A DNA stretch of 64,000 nucleotides from NCBI RefSeq assembly GCF_001426905.1, contig NZ_LMFQ01000024.1, positions 719,256 to 783,255 on the forward strand, given 5' to 3'. Positions 32,688 to 41,763 of the stretch are shown piece by piece. Both the position numbers and the translations under genes were made by a program. Every line of letters starts with the position of its first letter. Positions within the stretch are counted from its first letter, which is position 1. The DNA comes from Caulobacter sp. Root1455 (lineage in GTDB: Bacteria > Pseudomonadota > Alphaproteobacteria > Caulobacterales > Caulobacteraceae). The notes beneath the pieces were generated by a model, which made no database searches, was not told where the DNA came from, and saw nothing but the letters and a program-made list of their open reading frames with translations.

Positions 32688-33308
32688 ATGCAGCATGAGT
32701 CCGGACGCTCGACGTCCCCTGAGAAGCCCGGCGCCGGCGACGCGGTGCGCGAGCGCATTCTCGATACGGCCTCGGGCCTGTTCTACCGGGAGGGCGTCCG
32801 CGCGGTCGGCGTGGACCTGGTGGTCGCGGCGGCCGGTGTCGCCAAGACCAGCCTCTATCGTCACTTCCGGACCAAGGACGACCTGGTCGCGGCCTTCCTG
32901 ACGCGCGAGGACGCGGACTTCTGGCGCACCTGGGACGAAGTCGCCGACAAGCATCGCGACGATCCGTCGGGCGAACTTCAAGCTCATATGGACTGGATCG
33001 GCGAACGGGTCGGGCGGCCCAACTATCGGGGCTGCCCGCAACTGAACGTCGCCGCCGAGTTTCCCCAGGCCGAGCATCCGGCCCGGCGGGTCGCCACCGC
33101 CCACAAGCTGGAACTGAGGCGTCGGCTGCTCGGCATCGCCCAGAGGATGGGCGTCGCCCGGTCCGAGGAACTGGCCGGGCAGCTGGCGGTCCTGATCAAC
33201 GGGGCCTTCGTCAGCGGGCCGATCCTGTCCCAATCCGAAGCCAAGGGACTGCTGCGGGGGGCGGCTCAGGGTCTGGTCGAGGCGTCCAAACGCTCCGAAA
33301 CGGACTGA
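32688..33308 (+). CDS. TetR/AcrR-family transcriptional regulator
   Basis: A 206-residue repressor. The helix-turn-helix is at residues 20-65: RERILDTASGLFYREGVRAVGVD, then AAAGVAKTSLYRHFRTKDDLVAAF. The C-terminal ligand domain has CPQLNVAAEF and RRLLGIAQRM, as in regulators of the small AcrR-like group. ATG 32688 follows GGAGG; GTG 32685 is a less likely start. It most likely controls itself and the divergent oxidoreductase through the palindromes at 32604-32645. Confidence 0.92.
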   Translation: MQHESGRSTSPEKPGAGDAVRERILDTASGLFYREGVRAVGVDLVVAAAGVAKTSLYRHFRTKDDLVAAFLTREDADFWRTWDEVADKHRDDPSGELQAHMDWIGERVGRPNYRGCPQLNVAAEFPQAEHPARRVATAHKLELRRRLLGIAQRMGVARSEELAGQLAVLINGAFVSGPILSQSEAKGLLRGAAQGLVEASKRSETD

Positions 33309-33377
33309 CGCGTCCTCGCCGTCACCGTCCAGGCCCAGGGTCTGAAGCCGGCGACGGCTCGGATCGCGGTCATCGGG

Positions 33378-34190
33378 TCAGTGCGAAACCGAGGTGTTGG
33401 CCTTGCTGACCATGATCGTCACGGTGACGCGACGGGCCTCGGCCGCGTTCTGGGGCGGATCGGGATCCTGGGCGACCGTGGATTCGCCCAGGGCGGTCGC
33501 CGGGACGATATAGCCCGGCATCACGCCGCAGTTCTCGATCAGATAGTTCTTCACCGCGAGCGCGCGGCGCGCGCTCAGGCGCTTGTTGGCGGCCGCGTCG
33601 CCGGTTGGATCGGCCCGGCCGACCACGGCCAGGCGGAAGCCGCCCTTGATCGCCTTGGCCTTGGCGGCGATGTCCATCAGGTCCTGATGGCCCTGACTGG
33701 AGATCGTGGCGCTGCCCACCGCGAAGAACACCTTGGCGCGGCCCGCCGCCACCAGGTTGCCGACATTGTTCAGCCGTTCTTCCTGTTCGGCGATGGCCTG
33801 CTTGTTGGAGGCGACGCCCGCCTCCGTCTCGGACAGGCCGGCCTGGATTTGACGGGCGGTCTTCAGGTCGGACTTCTTGAAGGTGATGGATTGGGCGACC
33901 AGGCCATCGGTAGACGGCAGGCCCCTGAACTCGATGGCCAGGCCGCGGATAAGATCCTCGGTCGAACCGCTTTCGCGCTGCAGGACCCCCGCGCCGGCGG
34001 TGACCGTGATCTTGGTGTCCGGCGTCAGGGTGAGAGTCTGCTGCTCCGCGCCCATCTTGACGACGAGACTGTTGTCGGCATGCGAAACGATCATGCCCTT
34101 GTAGACCTGGGCTTCCTGGGCAAATCCGAGGCCGGGGACGGCCATCAGGACCGCCCCGAGCATAGCTGCCACCGCTTTGCGGATATCCAT
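33378..34190 (-). CDS. OmpA-family C-terminal-domain outer-membrane protein
   Basis: A 270-residue exported protein with a signal peptide (MDIRKAVAAMLGAVLMAVPGLGFA). The middle (about 26-115) is a small beta-rich domain (YKGMIVSHADNSLVVKMG, LTLTPDTKITV). A short coiled coil (SETEAGVASNKQAIAEQEERL) leads to an OmpA C-terminal domain that begins with VFFAVGSATISSQG and continues RADPTGDAAANKRLSARRALAVKNYL, the peptidoglycan-binding part. The C-terminal tail is rich in valine and alanine. Divergent from the histidine kinase, with 299 bp between starts and no evident motif in that gap. Confidence 0.85.
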   Translation of the reverse strand: MDIRKAVAAMLGAVLMAVPGLGFAQEAQVYKGMIVSHADNSLVVKMGAEQQTLTLTPDTKITVTAGAGVLQRESGSTEDLIRGLAIEFRGLPSTDGLVAQSITFKKSDLKTARQIQAGLSETEAGVASNKQAIAEQEERLNNVGNLVAAGRAKVFFAVGSATISSQGHQDLMDIAAKAKAIKGGFRLAVVGRADPTGDAAANKRLSARRALAVKNYLIENCGVMPGYIVPATALGESTVAQDPDPPQNAAEARRVTVTIMVSKANTSVSH

Positions 34191-34489
34191 GTCGCGCGTT
34201 CTCCATCACCCGCGCGCCGGGCCCGCGATGCGGCGGCGCCCTCGCAAAAAACGCAGGGTCGCGATGGTGGTACGCCCGGCCTAGTTCGCGCGACATCCGG
34301 TAGACACCTGAGCCCAGGACAGGCCATCCACCGAGACCGCCGTGGGTCCGTCTGTCGATTTTGACGTATGGGCGGCCGTTGTTGCGCCCGTTCGACAGGC
34401 GCGCGATGGTGGCCGCCCGGCGATATCGCCGCCTCGCGGAACCTCATCGAACAACTCGGGGTTCCACCCTCAGCGCAGCGCTCCAGGAC

Positions 34490-36442
34490 ATGTCGGACTT
34501 AATGCCCACTCGTCGTTTGACGGACCTTGCCCAGGCCGAGCGCTTCCGGTTGCTCATCGAGGCGGTCAAGGACTACGCCATCTACCTGCTGGACGCCGGC
34601 GGGCGCGTGGCGACGTGGAACACCGGCGCCCAGCTGTTCAAGGGCTACACGGCCGACGAGATCATCGGCCGGCACTTCTCGACCTTCTATACCGAGGAGG
34701 ACCGCCAGGCCGGCCTGCCCGAGCGCGCGCTGCGGACCGCCGCCGAGGAGGGCCGGTTCGAGTGCGAGGGCTGGAGGGTGCGCAAGGACGGCACGCGCTT
34801 CTGGACCCACGTGGTGATCGACCCGGTGATCGACGGGGGCGAGCTGGTCGGCTACGCCAAGATCACCCGCGACGTCTCCGACCGGCGGATCGCCGACCAG
34901 GCCTTGTACGAAAGCGAGCAGCGCTTCCGGCTCCTGGTCCAGGGCGTCCGCGACTATGCGATCTACATGCTCGACCCGGACGGCAACGTCACCAACTGGA
35001 ACGTGGGGGCGCAGGCGATCAAGGGCTACAGCGCCAACGAGATCATCGGCCGCCACTTTTCGCTGTTCTACACGCCGGAGGACCGCGAGGCCGGCGCGCC
35101 GGCCGCGGCCCTGGCCACGGCGCTGCGCGAGGGCAAGTTCTCCGGCGAGGCCCAGCGCATGCGCAAGAACGGCGAGCGGTTCTGGGCCAGCGTCCTGATC
35201 GATCCGATCCGCGACGAGACCGGCCGGTTGCTGGGTTTCGCCAAGGTGACCCGCGACATCACCGAAAAGCGCCAGGCCGAGGAGGAACTGGAGCGCTCGC
35301 GCGAGGCCCTGGTCCAGGCCCAGAAGATGGAAGCGATCGGACGGCTGACCGGCGGCGTCGCGCACGACTTCAACAACCTGCTGACCGTCATCCGCGCCTC
35401 GGCGGATTTTCTGCGCCGGCCCAACGTGCCCGAGGAAAAGCGCACGCGTTACATCGAGGCGATCGCCGAGACCGCCGAACGCGCCGCCACCTTGACCGGG
35501 CAACTCCTGGCCTTCGCGCGCCGCCAGCCCCTGCAGCCGGAAATCTTCGACGTCTGCGCGCGCCTGAGAGGTCTTCACCGGATCATCGGCAGCACGATCG
35601 GCTCGTCGGTGATCATCGAGACGGACTTTCCCGAGGCCGAACACGTCGTCGAGGCCGATCCCAGCCAGTTCGACACCGCGGTCCTCAACATGGTCATCAA
35701 CGCCCGGGACGCCATGCCGCGCGGCGGCACGATCAGGATCGCCGCGCGGACCGTCGACGGCGTGCCGGCGGTCCGGGGCCACGCCGCCGCCCGGGGAAAC
35801 TTCATCGCCGTCGACATCGCCGACAACGGCACGGGGATGCCGCCCGAGACGCTGAAGAAGATCTTCGAGCCGTTCTTCACCACCAAGCCGGTCGACAAGG
35901 GCACGGGCCTCGGCCTCAGCCAGGTCTACGGCTTCGCCAAGCAGTCGCGGGGCGAGATCGACGTCGCGAGCCAGGAACACGTCGGCACGACCTTCACCCT
36001 CTACCTGCCCAGCGCCAACGGTCAGGCCCTGACCGCCGGCGCTCCGGCCGCCGCGCTGGTCGACCTGTCGACGGTGCCCCGACGCCGCGTCCTGCTGGTG
36101 GAGGACAACGAAGGCGTCGGCAAGTTCGCCGCCGGTCTCCTCAAGGAGCTGGGCCAGACCGTCACCTGGGTCGGCGACGGGCAGGCCGCGATCAAGCAGC
36201 TGGAGAGCGATCCCGAAGCCTTCGATCTGGTGTTCTCCGACGTGGTCATGCCGGGCATCAGCGGGCTGGAGCTGGCCCAGCTGATCCGGCATCGGTGGCC
36301 CAAGCTGCAGATCGTGCTGACCAGCGGCTACAGCCACGTCATCGTCGAGCAGGGCGCCCAGGGCTTCCCGCTGGTGCGCAAGCCCTATTCGATCGACGGC
36401 CTGCTGACGATCCTGGCCTGGAAGCCGAACTCGCTCGGATAA
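34490..36442 (+). CDS. Hybrid histidine kinase: two PAS, HisKA, HATPase, receiver
   Basis: A 650-residue soluble hybrid sensor kinase. Two PAS-type domains (about 20-130 and 145-260) have near-identical starts (RLLIEAVKDYAIYLLD and RLLVQGVRDYAIYMLD) and each ends in a PAC-like motif, GYAKITRDVSDRR and GFAKVTRDITEKR. The H-box GGVAHDFNNLL places the phospho-acceptor at His292. The ATPase has NMVINARDAM (N box), DNGTGM, FEPFFTT and GTGLGL. The receiver has VLLVEDNE, the acceptor Asp584 in FSDVVMPG, and a conserved lysine in LVRKPY. No membrane segments, so cytoplasmic signals are expected. Start ATG 34490; ATG 34502 is possible. Its last 58 bp overlap the convergent pectate lyase gene. Confidence 0.9.
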   Translation: MSDLMPTRRLTDLAQAERFRLLIEAVKDYAIYLLDAGGRVATWNTGAQLFKGYTADEIIGRHFSTFYTEEDRQAGLPERALRTAAEEGRFECEGWRVRKDGTRFWTHVVIDPVIDGGELVGYAKITRDVSDRRIADQALYESEQRFRLLVQGVRDYAIYMLDPDGNVTNWNVGAQAIKGYSANEIIGRHFSLFYTPEDREAGAPAAALATALREGKFSGEAQRMRKNGERFWASVLIDPIRDETGRLLGFAKVTRDITEKRQAEEELERSREALVQAQKMEAIGRLTGGVAHDFNNLLTVIRASADFLRRPNVPEEKRTRYIEAIAETAERAATLTGQLLAFARRQPLQPEIFDVCARLRGLHRIIGSTIGSSVIIETDFPEAEHVVEADPSQFDTAVLNMVINARDAMPRGGTIRIAARTVDGVPAVRGHAAARGNFIAVDIADNGTGMPPETLKKIFEPFFTTKPVDKGTGLGLSQVYGFAKQSRGEIDVASQEHVGTTFTLYLPSANGQALTAGAPAAALVDLSTVPRRRVLLVEDNEGVGKFAAGLLKELGQTVTWVGDGQAAIKQLESDPEAFDLVFSDVVMPGISGLELAQLIRHRWPKLQIVLTSGYSHVIVEQGAQGFPLVRKPYSIDGLLTILAWKPNSLG

Positions 36443-37671
36443 CCGCCGACGTCCTTTTCGTCGTCGATCACCCGGCCGGTTCCGTGACGCACGTCCTGGA
36501 CGATGCGGCGGTCGACGGCGTCGCGGTCCCAGGGCCGCGCGCCGGCGTTCAGCAGGACCTTGGTCTCGACCCGCCAGGCGTCGATCGCCTGGAAGCCCTC
36601 GGGCCATGCCGGCGGCTTGTCGAGCAGCCTGATCTTCGGCAGAGGCTCGGTGGGTATGACGCGGCTGGGCGGCATCGGGCGGCCGTCGGCGTAGTTCGCC
36701 AGGTTGTCGTGCGCGTAGAGGTCCAGGTCCCCCTGCCCTTCGACGATCAGGAACGGCAGGCGCAGGTCGGTGGACGCCCCGCCCTTGACCACGTTGCCGA
36801 CCAGCGCCAGCCGCCCGGTCCGCCAGGCGTGGCCCGTCCACTCCGACGCGTTGAGCGCGTAGTGCATGGCGCGCGTGCCCGGGTCGTAGATCAGGTTGTT
36901 GGCCGACACCGCCTCGACCGCGCCCTTGAACAGCTGGTTGCGCTCGCGGTTGTGGGCGTAGAGGTTGCCGACGATCAGCACCTGGGTGGCGTTGTCGTGG
37001 ATCAGGCTGCCCTTGGAGTGCTCGCCCTTGACGTGGCTGGCGTTGGACAAACCCTCGGCGACGATGTTGTTGCTGAAGGTGATCCGGTGCGAGGTCCCCT
37101 CCTGCCAGCCCTTCGGCTCCTCGCCGCCCTCGAAGCGCGGGCCCGAAGCCGAGAGGTTCTCGTCGGTGGCCCAACTGATCGAGCAGTGGTCGACGATGAC
37201 GTCGCGGGCCTTCCAGCAGGTGACGCCGTCGACCTCCCACCCGCTGCGCGACGGGGCCCCGTCGCGGCCCGCCCGCACCCGCAGGTGGCGGACGATGACG
37301 TCGTGGGTCGAGATCTCCAGGCCGCCCTTGATCAGGGTCACGCCCGGCGACGGCGCGGTCTCGCCGGCGATCGTCAGGAACGGCTCGACAATCTTGATGC
37401 TCTTGCGGCCCAGATCGACGACGCCGGCCACGTCGAAGACCACGGTGCGCGGGCCTTTGGTCGTCACCGCTTGGCGGAACGAGCCCGGGCCGTCGCCAGC
37501 CAGGGTGGTGACCCGGATGACCTTCCCGCCGTCGCCGCCGGGCGTGCCGCCCGCCCAGCCCAGGCGCTCGAACATGCGGGGCTTCGGCGCCGTCGCCGCG
37601 ACCGCGCCGAACGCCGGAAGCGCCAGGGCGCCGCCCAGCATGATCGCGCGCCGCCCGATCAGCTTCGTCAT
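36385..37671 (-). CDS. Pectate lyase (PL1-like, secreted)
   Basis: A 428-residue exported right-handed beta-helix. After a signal peptide (MTKLIGRRAIMLGGALALPAFG), the family blocks appear: GGKVIRVTTLAGDGPGSFRQAV, TKGPRTVVFDVAGVVDL, IAGETAPSPGVTLIKGG, VRHLRVRAG, and VIVDHCSISWATDENL, which carries calcium-binding aspartates. It cleaves polygalacturonate by beta-elimination. ATG 37671 follows GGGAGGTCGAG. The gene is last in a five-gene operon, 11 bp after the GH2 stop. The C-terminal 19 codons run into the histidine kinase gene in antisense, and the end of the lyase family fold (GGYP) is reached before that overlap. Confidence 0.9.
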   Translation of the reverse strand: MTKLIGRRAIMLGGALALPAFGAVAATAPKPRMFERLGWAGGTPGGDGGKVIRVTTLAGDGPGSFRQAVTTKGPRTVVFDVAGVVDLGRKSIKIVEPFLTIAGETAPSPGVTLIKGGLEISTHDVIVRHLRVRAGRDGAPSRSGWEVDGVTCWKARDVIVDHCSISWATDENLSASGPRFEGGEEPKGWQEGTSHRITFSNNIVAEGLSNASHVKGEHSKGSLIHDNATQVLIVGNLYAHNRERNQLFKGAVEAVSANNLIYDPGTRAMHYALNASEWTGHAWRTGRLALVGNVVKGGASTDLRLPFLIVEGQGDLDLYAHDNLANYADGRPMPPSRVIPTEPLPKIRLLDKPPAWPEGFQAIDAWRVETKVLLNAGARPWDRDAVDRRIVQDVRHGTGRVIDDEKDVGGYPSEFGFQARIVSRPSIE

Positions 37672-37682
37672 CTCGACCTCCC

Positions 37683-40600
37683 TCAAGATCCGTGCGCCAG
37701 CCAGTCGACGGCGTTGGCCAGCCAGCGGCGCTGCAGCGGACCGGCCATGTCGGGCAGACGGTGGACCAGCACCCGCATGCCGTCCCTGCGCGCGATGAAG
37801 CTGGCCGCGCCGTTCCGGCGATCGTGGTCGCGGCTGTAGGCGGCGATCACCTCCACCCCGGCTCCGTCGACGACCAGCCCGTTGGACGGCTGCCCTTCGA
37901 CCTGATGCAGCACGCTCATGCCCCTGTCGACCGGCAGGCCGGCGAAGGTGGAATGGGCGCGGACATAGTTCCAGTTGCCCATCCAGGGAGCCCGCAGCCC
38001 CCCGACCTGACCGGCATAGTCGAACAGCCCCAGGCCCGAAAGCTGCCTGGCCACGCCCTCGGCCAGGCCGTCTTCCTGCACCATGGCCAGCAACGGGACG
38101 CCCGCCTTGACCGCCGCCAGGACCTCGGGCGGCAGGTCGCCCAGGACCACGACGGGCTTGTCGCCCTTCTTGGGCTGGGCCTCCAGGCCCGTCTGCTCGC
38201 CGACCTGTCGGCGGACGATCTCGTCGCTCTTCAGGCCCGAGGCGATGATTCCGTCGTAGCGGACGCCCGGCTTGAAGTCCTCGAGGACGACGCCCGGAAC
38301 GGCCGCCAGCTGGTCGCGCAGACTGCGGGCGATCCCCGAGACGCCGATGCGGGCCGCCTTGGCGGGCTTCGGCGCCGGGCCGGTCACCCAGATCTCGCGG
38401 TCGGAGACGATCTCGCCCAGGGCGATGCGGACCACGTTCAGCCCTTCGCGCCGCAGCGGCGGGGTCCGCACGCCTTCGGCCACCAAGTAGCTGAAGACGT
38501 CGGGCGTCTGCCCCGTCCGGACCGGCCAGCGGCCCAGGACTTCAACGCTTCCATCCGGTCCGACCAGGCTCAGCGCCATCTCCCCCGACACGGCCCTGCC
38601 GGTGTCGTTCAGCAGATAGAGATCGAGCTCCGCGCGCTCCCCCGCCGCATAGGCCAGGGCCCGGGGCTTGGCGATCGCCAGCACCGGCCTCAGGCTCTGG
38701 CTCATCAGGGCCGGATCGGCCTTGAAGCCGCGCAGGACGTCGACGATGCCCGAATGGTTCTCGATGGCCGTGCTCTCCCAGCCGGAGATGGCGGCGACGT
38801 CGACGGTGTCGCCGATCCGGATGTTCTCCAGATACTCGCGCCAGGCCTCATAGGCCTTGCGGCCGACCGACAGGAACAGGCTCTCGCTGGTCGGGAAGGC
38901 CTTGTTGAACCCCCAGCGTTCCAGATAGCCGTTGGTCGGGGCGACCACCGCCTTGTGGTCCTCCAAGTCGTAGCTCTTGCCGCCCTTGGCGAGGATCTCG
39001 ACCAGCATCGCCGCGTGGTTGTCGGCGACCGCGCAGCCCTGCATCTCGCCGAACTCGACGATGAACGGCTTGCCGGTCTGGCGATGGATGTAGTCGTCCT
39101 TGCCCTGGTAGAACCTGTCGTACCACTGGTCGCCGGCGCCCTGGTGATTGACCCACCAGCCGCCCCACGCGTCCTTGTCCGAGCGCCAGTAGCGGTCGTC
39201 ATAGGGCAGGTACATGGCCTGGGCCGCGCCGCGCGCCACGAAGCCGTCGTTGAGGATCACCGCGCGGCTGGGATCCAGCTCGTGGATCGCCTTCAGCACG
39301 GTCTGGACGTCGGGATTGGCCAGGTTGGCGCCGATCTCGTTCTGCAGGGTGTACTGGACCAGCGACGGGTGCGAGCGGAAGGCCCGGGCCATGGCCTTGC
39401 ACTTCTCGACCAGGAAGTCGCGGCTGAAGGCGTCGGCGGGCGACAGGCTTTCGCCCGGCTTGAGGTCCTTGCCGATCGCGTGGCGACCGCCGCCGGGCTC
39501 CATCACCCGCAGCAGGCCCATCTCGTCCATGGCCGCGAACACCTCGGGCTTGCCGACGTTGCGGTGGAAGTGAAGCGTGTTGAGGCCCAGGGTCTTGGCG
39601 GAGGTCACCTCGCGCCGCGCCAGCTCCGGCGTCGGCCACAGGCCGTTGAAGCCCCAATAGCCCCAGGAGATCGCCGAATAGAGCCGCACCCGCCGGCCGT
39701 TCAGGCGCAGCAGGGCGTCGGTTCCCAGCCCCTCGGGCGCGAACCAGCGGAAGCCGAAGCGCACCTCGCGGGTGTCGACGGCGTCGCGCGTCTGCGCCCA
39801 GCGCAGCCGCAGATGATGGAGGTTCGGGGTGGCGAGGTCCCAGAGCTGGGCGCCGGGCGCGTGGATCGCGAACCGGACGCGCAGACGATGGTCGTCCAGG
39901 CGCTCCAGCGCCTCCAGCCGGATGTCGGCGGCGACCGGCCGGCCCGTCTTGTCGTCGATCAGCGTCGCCGAGGCCTTGGCCTTCAGGCGCTCGAGCCCCC
40001 TCGCGCTCACGGGCCGCTCCAGCGCGATCTCCATGAAGCCGGTCGCCCGGCGCGGATCGGGCGTGTTCAACACCCAGGCGTCGTCGATCCGGGCCGCCAG
40101 CGGGTGAACGCTGAGCGTCAGGCCGCGATCCAGCCCGCCGAAGCCGTGCGAGGCGAACAGCTTGGCCTTGCCCCACGTCATGGTGGTGCTGTCGCGCCAG
40201 TCGAACCGGCCGCCGGGATTGGTGATCCGGATCGCCAGGCGATTGGCCTGGCCCGGACGCATGGCGGCGGTCAGGTCGCAGTTGATCGGCAGCTCCGACA
40301 TGATCGAATAGCCGACCAGTCGTTCGTTGAGGAACACCTCGGCCCGCAGCCGCGCGCCCCGGATGTTCAGCATCACCCGCCGGCCCTTGGCCGACGCGGG
40401 GATGGCGATCGTCTTGGTCCACCACGACACGCCCTTGTAGGCGCCGTAGCGCGGCACGTCGTCGTCCTCGGCGTAGCGGTATTCGTCGGCGCCGTAGGGC
40501 CGCGTGCCAAGTTTGCCCCAGAAGTGCTGCTCGACCGTGGTCGGCAGGGTCACCGTCACCGCGTCGGGCGAGGCCAGGGCGCCCCAGCCGCCGGTCGGCG

Positions 40601-40814
40601 GATTGACCGGCAGCGTCGCCAGGTCGAACCGGCCCGGCAGGTGGATGGCGTCCTCGGCCCAGGCGGCGGCCGTGTCGAGCCACAGGCGCCAGCCGTCCTC
40701 GCCGATGGCCAGGTCCAGGCCCGACGCCCGCGCGCCCGTGGGGGCCAGGCCGGCGGCGGCGCTCACCCCGGCCAAGGCGAGGAAGTCGCGACGATCCAGG
40801 CTCACGGACGCCAT
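37683..40814 (-). CDS. Tat-exported glycoside hydrolase family 2 enzyme
   Basis: A 1043-residue enzyme. The N terminus SLDRRDFLALAGVSAAAG is a Tat twin-arginine signal, cut about residue 30. A jelly-roll sugar-binding part, an immunoglobulin-like domain and a TIM barrel follow, as in GH2 beta-galactosidases and beta-glucuronidases. The acid/base is in YTLQNEIGA and the nucleophile in PFIVEFGEMQ, with a preceding SHPSLVQY segment. A C-terminal 300 residues are additional beta-rich sequence. In a rhamnogalacturonan operon, a side-chain galactosidase or glucuronidase role is likely; specificity cannot be read. ATG 40814 overlaps the pectinesterase stop by 13 bp. Confidence 0.85.
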   Translation of the reverse strand: MASVSLDRRDFLALAGVSAAAGLAPTGARASGLDLAIGEDGWRLWLDTAAAWAEDAIHLPGRFDLATLPVNPPTGGWGALASPDAVTVTLPTTVEQHFWGKLGTRPYGADEYRYAEDDDVPRYGAYKGVSWWTKTIAIPASAKGRRVMLNIRGARLRAEVFLNERLVGYSIMSELPINCDLTAAMRPGQANRLAIRITNPGGRFDWRDSTTMTWGKAKLFASHGFGGLDRGLTLSVHPLAARIDDAWVLNTPDPRRATGFMEIALERPVSARGLERLKAKASATLIDDKTGRPVAADIRLEALERLDDHRLRVRFAIHAPGAQLWDLATPNLHHLRLRWAQTRDAVDTREVRFGFRWFAPEGLGTDALLRLNGRRVRLYSAISWGYWGFNGLWPTPELARREVTSAKTLGLNTLHFHRNVGKPEVFAAMDEMGLLRVMEPGGGRHAIGKDLKPGESLSPADAFSRDFLVEKCKAMARAFRSHPSLVQYTLQNEIGANLANPDVQTVLKAIHELDPSRAVILNDGFVARGAAQAMYLPYDDRYWRSDKDAWGGWWVNHQGAGDQWYDRFYQGKDDYIHRQTGKPFIVEFGEMQGCAVADNHAAMLVEILAKGGKSYDLEDHKAVVAPTNGYLERWGFNKAFPTSESLFLSVGRKAYEAWREYLENIRIGDTVDVAAISGWESTAIENHSGIVDVLRGFKADPALMSQSLRPVLAIAKPRALAYAAGERAELDLYLLNDTGRAVSGEMALSLVGPDGSVEVLGRWPVRTGQTPDVFSYLVAEGVRTPPLRREGLNVVRIALGEIVSDREIWVTGPAPKPAKAARIGVSGIARSLRDQLAAVPGVVLEDFKPGVRYDGIIASGLKSDEIVRRQVGEQTGLEAQPKKGDKPVVVLGDLPPEVLAAVKAGVPLLAMVQEDGLAEGVARQLSGLGLFDYAGQVGGLRAPWMGNWNYVRAHSTFAGLPVDRGMSVLHQVEGQPSNGLVVDGAGVEVIAAYSRDHDRRNGAASFIARRDGMRVLVHRLPDMAGPLQRRWLANAVDWLAHGS

Positions 40815-41761
40815 CCGTCGGCGCCGGCCAGGAACACGTCGCGCGACCAGACCTTGGCGTCCTCGGCGGTCAGCTGATGGCTGCGCGGCTCGCGGGTCTT
40901 GGGGCTGGCCCCCTGCCCCGTCGAGGCGAACTCGGCATAGGTCGCCGTGCCCAGGGTGTCGGTCTTGCCCGGCGTCCATTCGCGCCAGCCTTCCGGATGC
41001 AGGGCCGCGTCGACGCGGGTGCGCAGGAAGATCACGGTCGCATAGGCGCGCCAGGCGCGGCCGAACCAGAGCTCGCCCACCTTCGGATCGGCGGTGATCC
41101 GGCAGCGGTCGAAGACGTAGGCGCTGTCCTGTTCCGGCTTGGACTTGCTCTGGGCCGTGATCATCACGGTCTCATGGGCGATGCCGTGGATATGACAGCG
41201 GTCGAAAAAGGCCTTGGCGTCGCCGAAGATGAAGTCGACATGGCCCTCGACATAGCAGTCGCGGAAGTACTGCCGGCTGGGCGCGGTCTTCTTGCTGGCG
41301 GCGTAGAGGGTGTCCTGGGCGCCCAGCAGGCGCACCTTCTCCAGCACGGCGCGGTCGGCGGTGATGGCCAGGGCCACGGCCTGGGACGGGCGAGCGTCCT
41401 TCAGATGATAGTCGTTCTGGATGGTCAGGTTGCGGGCCCGGAAGCCGTCGCCCGACACGTTGACCGAGGCCGACTTGAACGTGCCGCCGGCGGTGATCGC
41501 CCCGTCGCTCCAGACCAGCACCACGTCCCGCGGCCCCTTGCCCTTGCCGATCAGGCGGACGTTGGGCTTGGCGATCTCAAGCTTCTCGCGATACTCGCCG
41601 GGCGCCAGCTCCAGGGTCCCGCCGTCGGCCGGCAGGGCGTTCACGGCGGCCTGGACGCTGGCATAGGCCCCGCCCTTGCCGACCCGCAGGGTGGTCGCCC
41701 AGGCGTTCCCACCGACCGTCAGGGCCACGAGCCCGCAAACGACAGCGATCAGTCTGATCAC
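40802..41761 (-). CDS. Pectinesterase (carbohydrate esterase family 8)
   Basis: Removes methyl esters from pectin so that lyases and polygalacturonases can act. The 319-residue exported protein (signal peptide about 1-23, IAVVCGLVALTVGGNAWA) contains the family motifs GAQDTLY and VDFIFGDA (both catalytic aspartates) and FGRAWRAY, the arginine/tryptophan motif, here with F for the usual L. Start GTG 41761 lies 2 bp after the GH95 stop; the open frame upstream does not resemble the family. The 3' end overlaps the GH2 gene. Confidence 0.93.
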   Translation of the reverse strand: MIRLIAVVCGLVALTVGGNAWATTLRVGKGGAYASVQAAVNALPADGGTLELAPGEYREKLEIAKPNVRLIGKGKGPRDVVLVWSDGAITAGGTFKSASVNVSGDGFRARNLTIQNDYHLKDARPSQAVALAITADRAVLEKVRLLGAQDTLYAASKKTAPSRQYFRDCYVEGHVDFIFGDAKAFFDRCHIHGIAHETVMITAQSKSKPEQDSAYVFDRCRITADPKVGELWFGRAWRAYATVIFLRTRVDAALHPEGWREWTPGKTDTLGTATYAEFASTGQGASPKTREPRSHQLTAEDAKVWSRDVFLAGADGWRP

Positions 41762-41763
41762 GC

